A stretch of DNA of 64,000 nt, from positions 9,490,501-9,554,500 of the forward strand of contig JARKIP010000065.1 in the NCBI GenBank assembly GCA_029990175.1, written 5' to 3'. The DNA comes from Petunia secreta (lineage: Eukaryota; Streptophyta; Magnoliopsida; Solanales; Solanaceae). Position numbers and translations under genes: made by a program. Positions 33,320 through 44,657 of the stretch are shown here, piece after piece. Within the stretch, counting starts at the first letter, position 1. Every line of letters begins with the position of its first letter. A model generated the notes under the pieces. The model saw only the letters and a list, made by a program, of their open reading frames with translations, was not told where the DNA came from and did no database searches.

Positions 33320-35286
33320 CTTCAGTGGCTGTTCCCTCCTCTTTTTTTGGAGAAATTTTGCTTCCTCTTGTCGGTAAGATATTCACCTAGTACACCTTTC
33401 TTGAGAAGATGAGCCACCTCAAGTCGCAATGCCTTGCAATCCTCTGTGGCGTGCCCATAATCCATGTGAAACTCACATTTCCGAGTTTGATCTCTTTTTC
33501 CCGGGGCGTTCTCATATCCCTCGGCAACCTCATACCTTGATCTGTCATCCCTTTTATGGCATTCACCAGCTCGGGGGTGGAGATATTAAAGTTACAATCG
33601 AAGATTCGAGGCAATTCTTTATCCTTAGCCACCAAGGATTACCCTGAGGAGCTTTTCCTATTAGTGTTGGTGCTAACCTTCCCTCCTAACCTTTGACTAA
33701 CATGGTGCTGTCCTCCGAGGCGTTGGTTTACGTGTTGCCTTGTGAATTGTAAGGCTCGTATCTACATTTTGAGTTTCCTCGTGGCGCATCGGCGCTGACT
33801 CTGCATTGTCTGGGTACCAGTTATACCGACCTGCTATCCTCTACTCAGCCTCTTCGAGCCTGATTTTCGCATAGGCTCTGTCATGCAATTCGTCCCAAGT
33901 CTGGGCTTGATACAGCTAGAGCTCTTTCTTCAGTTTAGCAGCTGCCTCGGAGTTACCCACATTCAGATTCCTTTCAAAAGCCATGATTACCAGAGCATCG
34001 TCCATTTTTGGCAAGTCCATTCTTGCAGCTTGACGGTGCTCGAGGAAGTCCTTGATCGGCTTGAGGTACTTTTGTTTGACTTCGAAGATATCCTCTTTTC
34101 ACTTGAGGATCTTCTAGGCCCCAATATGGGCTTTGATGAACATGTCAGCCAACTCCTCGAAATTTGATATCGATTCCAAGGGGAGGTGCATGTACCAGCA
34201 CAATGCTTCTTTCTCAAGTATGTCAGCAAACTTCTTAAGGAACATCGACTCCCTTTCCACCGCGGTCAAGTCATTTCTCTTTACCATAGCCATTTATTCA
34301 GTTATATGATCTACGAGGTCACTTATTCCATCGTATTTCTTCAAGATTTGAAACTTGAAATAGTTGGGAATGAGAGAAGGAGCGGCCTCGGGTTAAAAAG
34401 GCTGCTGCCTGCATTTTTCAGTATCTATTGCTCGTTGAGGTTTCCTGACCCCAGGGACATTTTCGAGCCATTTTTCCATGCTGGGCTCGAATTCTTTCTT
34501 CAACTTCTTAAATTTCGATGGGATGCTAGTTTCAGCCACCGTTGGAGCTGCCCTGAAGGGTTGATTCCCTAGTGGCACAGACCCCGAGCTCCCAGATGCA
34601 TCTCCCTTTGGAAGCCCCCCTTTTGTTGCGCCCGTAGGAACAACGTTCTGGATGATTACATTGAGTGTGGGCTTGAGAGGATTTGTTGCATTCCTCCCAT
34701 TTCCAGAGAAAGCAGCAAACTGCTCTTGGAGCCGTTGCAAGGTCACCATCACATACAATTGAAATGGGTTGTTTGAACTTGACGATGATGGGTCAGTTGG
34801 TGGAGGGTTGATTCCCCAGTGCGCAGACCCCGAGCCCCCAGATGCATCTCTGTTTGGAAGTCCCCCATTTGTTGCGCCCGTAGGAACAACGTTCTGGATG
34901 ATTACATTGAGTGTGGGCTTGATAGGATTTGTTGCATTCCTCCCATTTCCAGAGAAAGCAGCAAACTGTTCTTGGAGCCGTTGCAAGGTCACCATCACAT
35001 ACAATTGAAATGGGTCGTTTGAACTTGACGATGATGGGTCAGTTGGTGGAATAGCACTAATTGGGGGATTTAAGCTTGTTGAAGGAATCAAACCAGCAGG
35101 TGTCAGGCTGGGAGGCGTTAAGCTAGGTGGTGTTAGGCTAGGTGGCATTAATCTAGGTGGTGTTAAACCAGGTGGTGTTAAGCTTGGCGAGGTTATAGGT
35201 GTTCCATGCCCTGGTGAGGTGACGCTAGTCGTTGGGTCGGGGGTTTTGACTGTTGTATTATTAGAGGTATTAGTGTTGTCTGCCAT
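33320..35286 (-). pseudogene. gag of Tat-F (broken)
   Basis: ATG at 35286 ('MADNTNTSNN'). The N-terminus is Ser/Thr/Pro-rich with short L-T-P-P-S type repeats (35210-35080), then a 246-bp direct duplication, then the capsid core at about 34240-33850 ('YMHLPLESISNF', 'DFLEHRQAARMDLP', 'MAFERNLNVGN'). A zinc-knuckle variant 'CEFHMDYGHATEDC' can be read at about 33485-33440 in a frame different from the open one. Breaks include a stop at 34393, stops near 34112, 33917 and 33843, and a frame change around 33500. It is unlike the Ogre-like gag except in general architecture. Confidence 0.7.
34560..35050 (-). repeat. 246-bp direct duplication inside gag of Tat-F
   Basis: Two adjacent copies offset by 246 bp, each encoding 'SSSSSN(D/N)PFQLYVMVTLQR' through 'GNGRNATNP'. 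A one-base indel separates the frames at the copy ends, but the reading frame stays open. The copies are nearly identical, so the duplication is recent relative to the age of the element or has been homogenised. Confidence 0.85.
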
Positions 35287-35375
35287 TGGATGATGTTGAC
35301 AAAAATAACCTGTAAAGCTGAGAATATGATTTTGGAATGAACGTTATTGTTAGTTCTCCACAGATGGTTCTAATT

Positions 35376-35916
35376 TGTGTTGGCCTAAATCTGATTAAAA
35401 CAACAAATCAAATTTATAACAGGTTAACTAGCAAGTATTCGTATCAAAGCCACGAAAAGTCAAGAAATTGAATAAAGAAAATGAGATCAGAGATTGGAAA
35501 CAAAGTATAAGTGTATTTATGATATTTCTTGATGCATTACATAATCATTACATGGCTATTTATAGCTTTCAAGGGCGAGGGCAACATTCTCTGCACTTAA
35601 TGGCAATTACTCCACGTTTGATCATGGTCTACCCATGATCTCCTCATTTAAGTCGTGGGAAAAGGTCGGCAGTTACCGAAGTGAGAGCTCATTTGTCGTG
35701 GAGCAGAATCTTCTACGAAGGGTGAATCTTTCGCCTCGTGATTATTATCTTCTAATCACCTCGTGGGCCAGCTCGTGGCCATCATATGCTCTATACCTCA
35801 AGACAACTAGCCTCGGGAGCTGGGCTAGTCTTGGAGAGCTCGTGAAATAGAAGCTTCCAACATCTCCCAGCTCCGACCCGTGTTAATTAAACCTCATTGA
35901 TTTTTCACCCAACACA
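35376..35916 (-). repeat. 5' LTR of Tat-F
   Basis: On the minus strand it begins TGTGTTGGGTGAAA at 35916 and ends GGCCAACACA at 35376, giving matching ends TGTGTTGG/CCAACACA. Length is about 541 bp. A TATAAATA box lies at 35564-35557. The gag ATG follows about 90 bp beyond the LTR. I could not assign a PBS with confidence. Confidence 0.6.
35557..35564 (-). promoter_or_regulatory. TATA box of the Tat-F LTR
   Basis: TATAAATA on the minus strand within the LTR, about 180 bp before its end, the usual place for the start of R. Confidence 0.5.
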
Positions 35917-36469
35917 CTAATATTGATCAAATGTAAGTCCCAAAAAAAAAGACTAAAAGAATTACTATTACCTTGTACTCCTAACCTGTGTAGAGCTAGA
36001 GAAAACTAAAATATGAAATTACCATTAAGTAACTTTCTCATGTTATGAAACGTGAGAAATAACATATCCTTTCAAGTACTAATCTTATCTCTAATCCAAA
36101 AGACACTCTTTGGATCATTATGGCCAATCAACACGGTATTCCCTAAGTGGTTCTTTCATAAACAAGAAGTGCATTTTTCTTTTGATGATTTTTGTGTAGC
36201 CTAAATTCAGATACTTAGGTTTAACAATTAAAAGTATTTGTAGGGTTTCAAACAATCAGTTATATCAGGATTTACTGTTGAACAATATGTAATTGAGTGA
36301 TAACTAATGGATAAATGATAAACTAGTGATAATAAAGCAAAGGTAAGAAAAATCTTATTGGGTTGTAGTAGCTTTAACTCCAATGCTTGATAAGAGTTAA
36401 AATAAAGTAACAATGAGTATCACATTTGACAGAGTTTCAGCTTGAAATTTTTTGTGTGTCTCAGTTGCA
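35917..36469. other. Unassigned AT-rich spacer between Tat-F and the LINE
   Basis: No ORF, repeat or element end recognised. It could be host intergenic DNA or an eroded element. The right part may include the 5' untranslated region of the LINE. Confidence 0.4.
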
Positions 36470-39400
36470 ATGAATAGTTCACTCGTATGGAATATATGGT
36501 CTGTCAATACTCAGCAGGCTTTTGATAGAGTGGTCACAGTGCATAGGCAGAAGCACTTTTCATTTATTGCAGTAATGGAGCCATTTCAGCACCATAGACA
36601 TATTGACAAGTATCGTCTGTGGTTAGGTATGGGTTCTTCTTGGCATAATTTTAATGGCAAAATATGGACTTTTGTTGATGATGAATATCAGGTGGAGTTG
36701 GTGTATGATACATCACAACTGTTGTCATTGAAGCTAATGCACTTTGATGGTTTGCTGGAATTTGTAGTGTCGTTTGTTTATGCTAGTACTGATCGCTTCA
36801 CTCGGGTGGAATTGTAGGACCTTTGTATGCTCAGGCTAGTGACATGACATCCCCATGGCTGGTGGGGGGTGACTTTAATGTCATTGTAGATGAACTTGAA
36901 AAGTTTGGGGGCCTGCCAGTTAATTACTCTGAGGTTGAAGATTTTGTGCACTGTATAAACACTTATCAGCTGTCAGACGTGGGTTTCAAGGGAAGCATGT
37001 ACACTTGGTGGAATGGTAGACCGGATGATGCATGCATATTCAAAAGGCTTGATAGGTGTCTTGTGAATCAATCTCTTCAGGAATTATTTCCTCAGTTTGA
37101 AGTGGAGCACTTGATTAGGCAGGGATCAGACCATGCACCATTGTTGATTACTACTAATATGGATAGCCCTACTGTGAAGAAGTTGTTTAGATTTTTGAAC
37201 TTTTGGGTGCAGTATGACTCATTCCAGACTGTTTCCAGAGAAAACTGGGCTGAAAATTGTAGCAGGGACCCTTTTTATAATGTTCAGTGCAAGCTGAAAA
37301 AATTGAGAAAGGCATTGTCTGTTTGGAGCAGGGAGACGTATGGCGACATTTTCAAGCAGATTGCTATGCTAGAGGAGGTGGTCCGGGTATATGAACAGGA
37401 GTTCGAGAAGTATCCCACTAGGTACAATAGAGAGAGACTCCAGAGAGTGAATGCAGAGTTGATTCGATTTTATGCTCTGGATGAACAGTTTTGGAAGCAG
37501 AAAGCTGGTATGCAGTGGTTCAAATATGGGGATAGAAACACAAAATTTTTTCATGCTCATGTAATGGAAAAAGGAAGGTGTTGCAGGTTAGAAGAATTCA
37601 GGATGCTACTAGTTCTTAGCTTAAGAACGATTCAGGCATAGCTCAGGAGGTAATCTGATTTTTTTAGGCTCAGTTTTCTAATGATCCGGTGCCAGATAAT
37701 TTTTTCAATATTTGATCACCTGCCTAGTCTTGTTACACATGACCAGAATGTTGCTGGTATTGTTGAGCCAAATGTACAGGAGGTGAAAAAGGTAGTTTTT
37801 GGCCTTAATGCTGACTCTGCAGGGGGGCCTGATGGTTTTACGGGTGCCTTTAACCATTCTTGTTGGGATATTATTGGTGCTGGTGTGGTTAAAATGGTAA
37901 AGGCATTCTTTCGTGGTCAATTACTTCCTCGGTACATCACTACTAATAACTTGGTTCTCCTGCCTAAACGAAAAGATTTTGCTACCTTTTTAGACATAAG
38001 ACTAATTAGTCTGAGAACCTTCAGCAATAAGATATTCTCTAGGGTAATTCATGAAAGGCTCTCTATTTTATTGCCTAAAATTATTTCACCGCAGCAGTCT
38101 AGTTTTGTGAAGGGGATGATCATTTGTTAGAATATTTGTTGGTGCGTGAAATTGTGTGTGATATTGCAGACAGGGGGAAGCCAGCTAATGAAGCTAGATA
38201 TTGCTAAGGCATATGATAGTGTGTCATGGCTGTTTCTGATGAAGGCCTTGAGGAGGTTGGGAGGTATTTATTGAAATGATCTATAGGACCCTGTCTAATA
38301 ACCGGTACTCTGTGCTAGTTAATGCCCAGCCATATGGGTTTTCCCAGTCTTCCAGGGGGGTGAAACAAGGTTATCCTCTGTCACCTACCTTATTTTTGCT
38401 TGCTGCGTAGTGCCTTTCTAGAGCTCTGAATGCACTGCATAGGGATGAAAGTTTTGTGTTGTATGGGATGCCAAAGTGGAGTCCCTACCTTAATCACCTG
38501 GCGTACGCGGATGATCTGATTATTTTTTTATCTGCTGAGGAGGGATCTTTGAAATTGGTGATGGAGATTCTTGCTAGTTATGAGCTTTCTAGCGGTCAGA
38601 AAATCAAAAAGGAGAAGAGTAATGTGTATATGCATGGCCAGATTTCATACTTGATAGCTGACAGGGTACCTGATGTCACTGAGATACCGAGGGCTGATTT
38701 TCCTTTCAAGTATCTTGGTGTGCCTGTTTATTATGCTAGGAGGAAGAACTGTCACTACAATGAGCTGGTGGAGAAGGTGTAGAAAAAGCTTGACTTCTGG
38801 ACTGGTAAACTATTTTTGATAGGTAGACGGGCGACTCTGATTTCCTTAGTACTTCAGAGTATGCCTATTCACTTGTTATCTGCCTGTGACCTCCCTTCTA
38901 GGATGGTAGCTCAACTTCACAGGATGTTTGCCAAGTTCTTCTGGAGTAACACTGTGGGCCAGGATAGCGAGACTTGGACTACTTAGAAGACCATACGTCA
39001 TCCTCTGAATGAAAGTGGAGTTGGCTTTAGGAGCTTGTAGGATATTTCCAAGGCCTGATTTGCAAAGCTTTGGTGGAATTTTCGTACCAAGCAGTCTTTG
39101 TGGAGGGACTATATGAGAAACAAATACCTGAAAAAGCATCACTCTGTGGTGGTGCCATGGAAGAAGTGGACTTATACATGGAGGAAAATATTGCAGAAGA
39201 TGGATCATGAGTTAATTTGGCAGCTGAAAAAGGGCAATTCATACTTCTGGCTTATTAACTGGACTGGACTTGGTCTGTTGTATCATGCAGTTCCTCTTGA
39301 GTTTTCGTATGATGAGACCGTAGTGTGTGTCTATGAAGTTGTTGAGGATAGAGTATGGCTGGAACAGCGCCTCAGGGAGCTATTGCCTGAAGACATTGCT

Positions 39401-40620
39401 GAGCACATGATTCATAAAGTCAAGCCTCCTACTTGTCCTGACCAGAGGGACAGGCTTTTTTGGATGCTGGAGCCTCGGGACACTTTTTCAGGCCGGTCAG
39501 CATATCATTTGGTGAGGCAAAGGAAGAAGCCAAGTGATCTCTACAAGCACATCTTGATTAAAGGTATTCCTAATAAGATGTCATTTTTCTTATGGAGGTT
39601 GTCGAAATTTAAGCTGCCCTTAGACGATATGCTGAAGAGGTGGGGAATTCAATTTCCCTCTCCCTCTAGGTGCCATTTTTGTGTGAACCTTGATGTAGAA
39701 ACTGTTGCATATGTATTTTTGAATGCGCCTGTAGCACGATATATCGTGAAATCTTTGGAGGTCCTGTAGGTCTTAATTTTGATGGGTTTCACTTGACACA
39801 AGTGATAAATTTGTGGTGGGATGCTCCTGGTGGCCCGATCCTGAGGTTCATTTACCATGCTATTCCCGTCTTTATTTTGTGGGAGTTATGAAAACGGGGG
39901 AATAATTTGAGCCATGGTGGGTCGAACTGAGCTCATAGGTTGGTGTATCTTGTCACTCAGCATATTATCATGTTGCTGAGAGTTTGCAGAAGGAACTTTC
40001 AATATGCGCCTGGTAGGTGGGAGGTCTTGTTGCCGGTGTTAAAGGATCATAGGCCTAAACTTGTGATGACAAAAGTTGTGTGGACTCCGCCTCAAGTGGG
40101 GTGGATCAAAATTAATACGGATGGTGCTTCTAGAGGTAGTCCAGGTGTTAGTTCTTGGGCTTTTTGTATTCGGGATGACAGGGGTGATATTGTGCATGCT
40201 TGTGCTAGGGAGATGGATGATTGCATGACAACAAATACTCAAGCGGAGGCAACTGCAATTCTTATGGCCTTGAGCTATATGGTTTCTACTTCCTATGAAC
40301 AAGTTATTGTTGAAATGGACTCAATGTTGCTCAAGAACGTAGTGACAAAATTTTTGGAGGTGCTTTGGCAAATTGTGCAAATAATGGAGGAGATTTGGAA
40401 TTTGATGGAGAATAGAGAGGTGGTGGTGATGCATGTGTTTAGAGAAGGGAATAAAGTGGTGGGTCACTTGGCGAACTTAGCTATTGATAAAGGAGATGTC
40501 ATAGTTAATTCGTTTCATGAGTTGGATAGCATGGGAAGGAGGTTGGTGAATGGGGATAAGTGTAATGAGCCATATATTCACACTAGACCGAGGAGAAATG
40601 TCTATAAACAAGGGAGGTGA
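36470..40620 (+). pseudogene. ORF2 of LINE copy 1: endonuclease-RT-RNase H (broken)
   Basis: ATG at 36470 ('MNSSLVWNIWSVNTQQAF'). APE endonuclease: 'VMEPFQHHRH' (36575 region), 'GGDFNVIVDE' near 36866 and 'GSDHAPLLI' near 37125. RT: 'GGPDGFTGAF' near 37830, 'LDIAKAYDSVSW' near 38195, 'GVKQGYPLSP' near 38360 and an intact YADD at 38504-38515. A zinc-finger RVT segment is at about 39430-39700. RNase H: 'INTDGASRG' near 40110, 'TQAEATAI' near 40240, 'VEMDS' near 40310 and a final 'REGNKVVGHLANLA'. Breaks include a stop at 36815, a shift near 36820, and stops near 37640, 38128, 38408, 38780, 38983 and 39767. The natural stop is at 40618-40620. Confidence 0.85.
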
Positions 40621-41604
40621 AATTTTCCTTCATGTTCAAATCCATGTGGAAGAGAGCATGGAGGCCTTTACTACTAACTTTGTTTTCTTTTTTGTAGGTA
40701 CACTCATCAATGGCAAAATTCTCATGGTGATTTTTCTTCATGCTTTGTGTGTGTCGAATGGAGTTATGGAATTTATTCATAAGGAATTGATGTATTGCTT
40801 GGATAGTTTCAACATTTTAGTTTGCATTCCAAGCGGCTTTGTGTTGATGTTTCAAAGTAGTAGTTGTTGTATTGAATGGAATATCGAAGAGCAGAATTTT
40901 GCTAGCTACAACGAGCTAGGCAGCGAGCTTTTTAGGCGTAGGGTGTGGGCTGATTTTTGGAAGAATTTGGCTCGCTAGTACGAGCGACTTAGCAAGCGAA
41001 TGAGGCATGGAAGCGGGAAGAATCACACTTGCCTCAGCGAGCACCTCGGCGAGAGAGGCTGGGCATTAATGCTTCAGCCGGGCAGATTTTTTGTGAGCTT
41101 AACGAGCTCCTTGGCGAGCTTGCTAGGGGAGCTTGTAGCGCGGGCAGATTTGTACCTAGCTCAACGAACTCGTTTGAGGGGTTTTCCATGGTGCGATTTG
41201 GCCTTCCGCAGGTTTATTTTGTGATCGGACTCTTGGATATTTTACAACAAATACAAGACTACACTTGTAGCTCATTATGGAAGCACTCATTGGCAATATT
41301 TTTTATCTCAATTACGCTTAGTTTAGTTTTAGTTGGTATGGTAGTCCATTTAAGGCACATTATCAAGATATTAAATATACTTCTATTGGTGGTATTAGTA
41401 TTGTATGATGCTCAATCCAATGAGCTAGATGCAATGCTTGGATATGTTGCTATTTCACCACAATCTACGCATTATTTAGTCTTAGCAAGTATATATTTCG
41501 TTCAAGGATGTAAAGGCTTTAATTAGTTTTTGTTGGTTATTATTATTAATAAAATTAGCCACTAAGCTATGTGCTTAGTGGTATTTTCTATTTAAAAAAA
41601 AAAG
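40621..41604 (+). other. 3' UTR and poly(A) tail of LINE copy 1
   Basis: Non-coding. The segment 40900-41170 is dense in GCGAG/CGAGC motifs, and the end is 'ttattattattaataaaatt...' followed by an A-run at 41594-41604. Open frames such as 41029-41526 are shortened in copy 2 and lack known domains. Confidence 0.7.
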
Positions 41605-41916
41605 AGGAGGAAGGGGGGGATTTATATCCATAGGATATCTAACTCACTCCTACTTTCACTAGAGTATGCCTCAGATGGATAAATCATGGGCAACAATCGT
41701 GTTGGAGGTGGAATCCTTTAATCTCGCGAGCAGTTTGAGCTTTGCAGCCATCAACTTATATTCTACAGATACTTTGAACTCCGCATTCTCATCTACTCAC
41801 TACGGACCGTCGGTATCGGCAACTTCTTCACATGACCAATAGAATCTCGCTGATCTACAAGGTCCTTTTGAATTTTCATTCATTACGTCATGCGTCATCA
41901 TCCCCGTATATCACGT
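41605..41916. other. Unassigned spacer between LINE tail and LTR, copy 1
   Basis: About 310 bp, starting with a G-run (41612-41620). It contains a reading frame from about 41677 that is open for some 55 codons in this copy but interrupted in copy 2. No family recognised. It may be host sequence into which the LTR inserted. Confidence 0.4.
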
Positions 41917-44637
41917 TGTTGACCTCCAATTTTGTCCTTCCAATTTCACATATATCCATATCTAGTTCAAAAAATGTAATAGCAATTTTTTCGGATAAAA
42001 TTGCACTAATTATCATACGATTTCCCACGTCATCCTTGTCATTGATCTCCTACTCATACTAACCTCTATTCAATACACTCATGTCACATAAATACACCAG
42101 TTAGATCATTTTAAAGGCACTTGCATAAGCCGCGGCCATTTGCAAAACTTGTACGCTCAATTATTAATTTTGCAATTACCCATATTTTCTAATTTTATTC
42201 AAAATTATTTTAAAACTTTCTTGTTTTCTTTTAAATCACTAATGATATTTTCTATATTTTATAAATTATATTTTGGTATTTTTTAAATTAATTTGTTCTT
42301 TTATACACATTTTATACACTTTATATACATTTATACACAACATCACACACATCAGCTCCACGTGTACCCACGTGGCCTTATCCCAACCCTCCAAACACTT
42401 GATCCAGCAGCCAGAACCTTTATTTCCATTTTTAATTACACGCTTACCCCCAAAACCCTAACACCAAAAATCATTTCGCCCTCTTCCCACTCCGATACAC
42501 TTGCCGCCCTACTCCTTCCCCTTCTCTCTCTCTCGAAAAACCCTAGGATCTCCACTGTTCAAAGCCATTCCTGGCCAAGTCTACTAGCGAAACACCATGA
42601 AAATTGTATTTTTGAACTCCTCTCTCCCTCCGCAACAAAACCCCTATTCTAATTACTTGAAACGACGAAGTTCAAAATTCGACCCCTCGCCATCTCTGTC
42701 ACTGTCACCAGAAAACCATGAATTCTGGCAAATCCCTCTCACTTCGAGGTCACACTGTAAGAATTCGCCTAATTTATAAAAGAACGGAGAAGATCGCGAA
42801 GCAAAATATATCAAGCCCGAGGTAACCCGACCCTAAAAATAAAATGGGTATTGTCTCCTCTTTTATTCTTTTCTATTTTCACGCTTGATACCATAGTCTC
42901 TCTGTGCACATGTTTGATCTATGTGTTTGCTTCTTGTGTTAACGAATACTTACATTTGTCAATGTGCTATATGCTAATTAAGGATTTAGGATAATTCGTT
43001 CAAACATGTTTCAATTGCAGTCTGTGTAAAAGCATTGCCTGGTTTTTCTTAAGTTAAGTCCCCATGTGTACATTGCCTGCATTTTTTTTACATTTTCGTT
43101 AAAGTGAATTGCAATCTTGTTGAAACTAGTACAAAGCGTGAATTGAGAATTTCTAAAGTTTTATTGCCTTGAACTTAGGCTGCTTTTAGTTTAATATGTG
43201 TGAAAAAGGGATAACAAGACTTGTGACAGTTGAGATTATGCCAGCGTATATACGTGTGATTATCCTGAGATTCTTCTCCAATTCCATCACTGTTATGTTT
43301 GAAGGAAAGGATTTCAAATTTTTAAAATTAGTGTAAGATGTTTTCAGCTTAAAATTAGGGGAATGATTCACTCTAAATGATCCTTCTTTGCACTGATTTT
43401 GAACCTAGACTCCTTTCTTGAAAAGGAGTAGAAGACTTATTTTTTAGAAAATCTTTTTACAATAATTTTCCTTAATTTTAGAAATCTTGATTGAATTATA
43501 TATGGAAAATATACTAAAGATGGTTCTTTTAATTCTTGGAACAATATAGTCTTTCTTTGTACATGTTATGCTTGTCTGGAATTCTAATTCAAAAAGACCT
43601 ACACTACACCTATTTAAATAGACCATTCCCTCACCTAGACACACAGATACACATTGAAAACTACAGCAAAACAAACTCTCTTTTCTCTAAAATAGTTCTG
43701 GTAACAGTCATTCTCTAGTATTGATCTTTAGTGTTGGCTTTTGATAGCTTTCTGGCATTGTTCAATCCTGTATTGACTGCTCTTTTACCCTAAGGTAATA
43801 TAACTGGAAAACTTATCCATAAACTTCGGCACTCTACTTGAAAACTGTATATGTTTTAACATAATATTGCTTGGGCCTCTTTTGGCCACTAACCTTGTCT
43901 GCAGGTTATTTTGGATAGTCCTAGGAGGCTATATCAATTTATAGCATTGTAGGGAATCGAATTATTTGTCTATAAAAGCAAAAGAAGTTGGCAATGTTAG
44001 CTGGTTGGCATGAGAGTTTGGAGGACTGTTAGCCCTAAGTAAAAAGGGAAAACAGTAAGCCCTATACTCGGTACACGTGCAATCAGGGCACAATAGTTTT
44101 TTCTCGACCCTTATATGTGTTTTTAGAATCCCTTTTTATGTATTTGCTTAGGAAATCCTGCCTGTACCTTTAATCTTTCTTAAACAGGAAAGAAAATGGT
44201 AAGATCATAGCCCTAAAATGGCTATAAAAACGCAACATACTGCTGCTGCTCGACATGGCTATCTAGAAGCCTCTCCTAACCTCTACTCTACTTGTATGCC
44301 TGCATCATCATGTAAAACGGAAGCTTGCATGTTACCGTCGAAGAAAACCTGTGTTTAGGGTTGGAAATAACATGTTCATATTAATGCGTGGCAATTTTTA
44401 ACGAATGCAATTGAAATGTGGAATTTTTTAAAATATGAGCTATTTACCTAATTTCTGCCTAAACTGAGATTATTTCTGCAAATCTGAAACGGCACATTTA
44501 CTGCAGGCCTGATTTTCTTAAAACATGGGTCTTTTTATAGCTATAAACTGATTTTAAATAAGTTTTATCTTCTATACAATAATTAATTGTGTATAGAGGA
44601 GTACCAAATTTTTTTTGGGAGGGGTGGGGGGGTGGAG
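41917..44637 (+). repeat. Truncated Ogre-like LTR (variant subfamily), copy 1
   Basis: Starts TGTTGACCTCCAATTTTGTCC at 41917 and follows the layout of the Ogre-1 LTR: the same opening, 'ttttatacac' motifs, a pyrimidine-rich leader, TATAAAAA at 44223-44230, and a late 'gtgtatagaggag' block comparable to 5740-5765. The end block with CGTGGGACTC and TGACA is absent, so it is truncated. No PPT precedes it, so it is a 5' or solo LTR. Small ORFs within it are non-coding. Confidence 0.7.
44223..44230 (+). promoter_or_regulatory. TATA box of the variant LTR, copy 1
   Basis: TATAAAAA in the context 'ggctataaaaacgc', conserved in copy 2 and in position with the Ogre-1 LTR TATA. Confidence 0.45.
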
Positions 44638-44657
44638 TTCAAGCGTACAACTTATAT

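Larger units (their letters stand above)
31317..35916 (-). mobile_element. Tat-F: Tat-like Ty3/gypsy element with LTR, gag, protease and an antisense ORF, pol missing
   Basis: Minus strand: LTR (35916-35376), gag (35286-33320) and protease (33319-32681). No RT, RNase H or integrase follows. Instead an oppositely oriented coiled-coil ORF ends at 31914. Antisense ORFs between pol and the 3' LTR are known from some Tat elements, so I infer deletion of pol or a non-autonomous relative. The element is cut at 31316 by the Ogre-D junction and has no 3' LTR in the window. It has no sequence closeness to the Ogre-like family. Confidence 0.65.
36470..41604 (+). mobile_element. LINE copy 1: L1-type non-LTR retrotransposon with RNase H (5' truncated or ORF1-less)
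   Basis: ORF2 from 36470, then a 3' UTR and a poly(A) run at 41594-41604. The gag-like ORF1 of plant L1 elements is absent upstream. Endonuclease, RT, a zinc-finger RVT segment and a C-terminal RNase H can be read. No target-site duplication was found. The 37655-41604 part is repeated in LINE copy 2. Confidence 0.85.
37655..44657 (+). repeat. Tandem duplication, copy 1 (7.0 kb)
   Basis: The block from the LINE RT region (37655) to the end of the truncated LTR plus a short 'caagcgtacaacttatat' tail is repeated head-to-tail at 44658-50492. The junction 'ttatat|ctgattttt' shares only two bases (AT) with the source at 37653. The copies are very similar, but copy 2 has three deletions. Confidence 0.85.

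Noticed and set aside
33387..33635. 82-residue gene on the minus strand
   Set aside because: It is gag of Tat-F read out of frame; the correct frame shows the zinc-knuckle variant.
41029..41526. Hydrophobic 165-residue ORF downstream of LINE RNase H
   Set aside because: Located in the LINE 3' UTR; the duplicate copy has a stop after 73 residues and no family is recognised.
41677..41850. Possible host exon between LINE tail and LTR
   Set aside because: Open for about 55 codons only in copy 1, interrupted in copy 2, with no recognised product or splice context.
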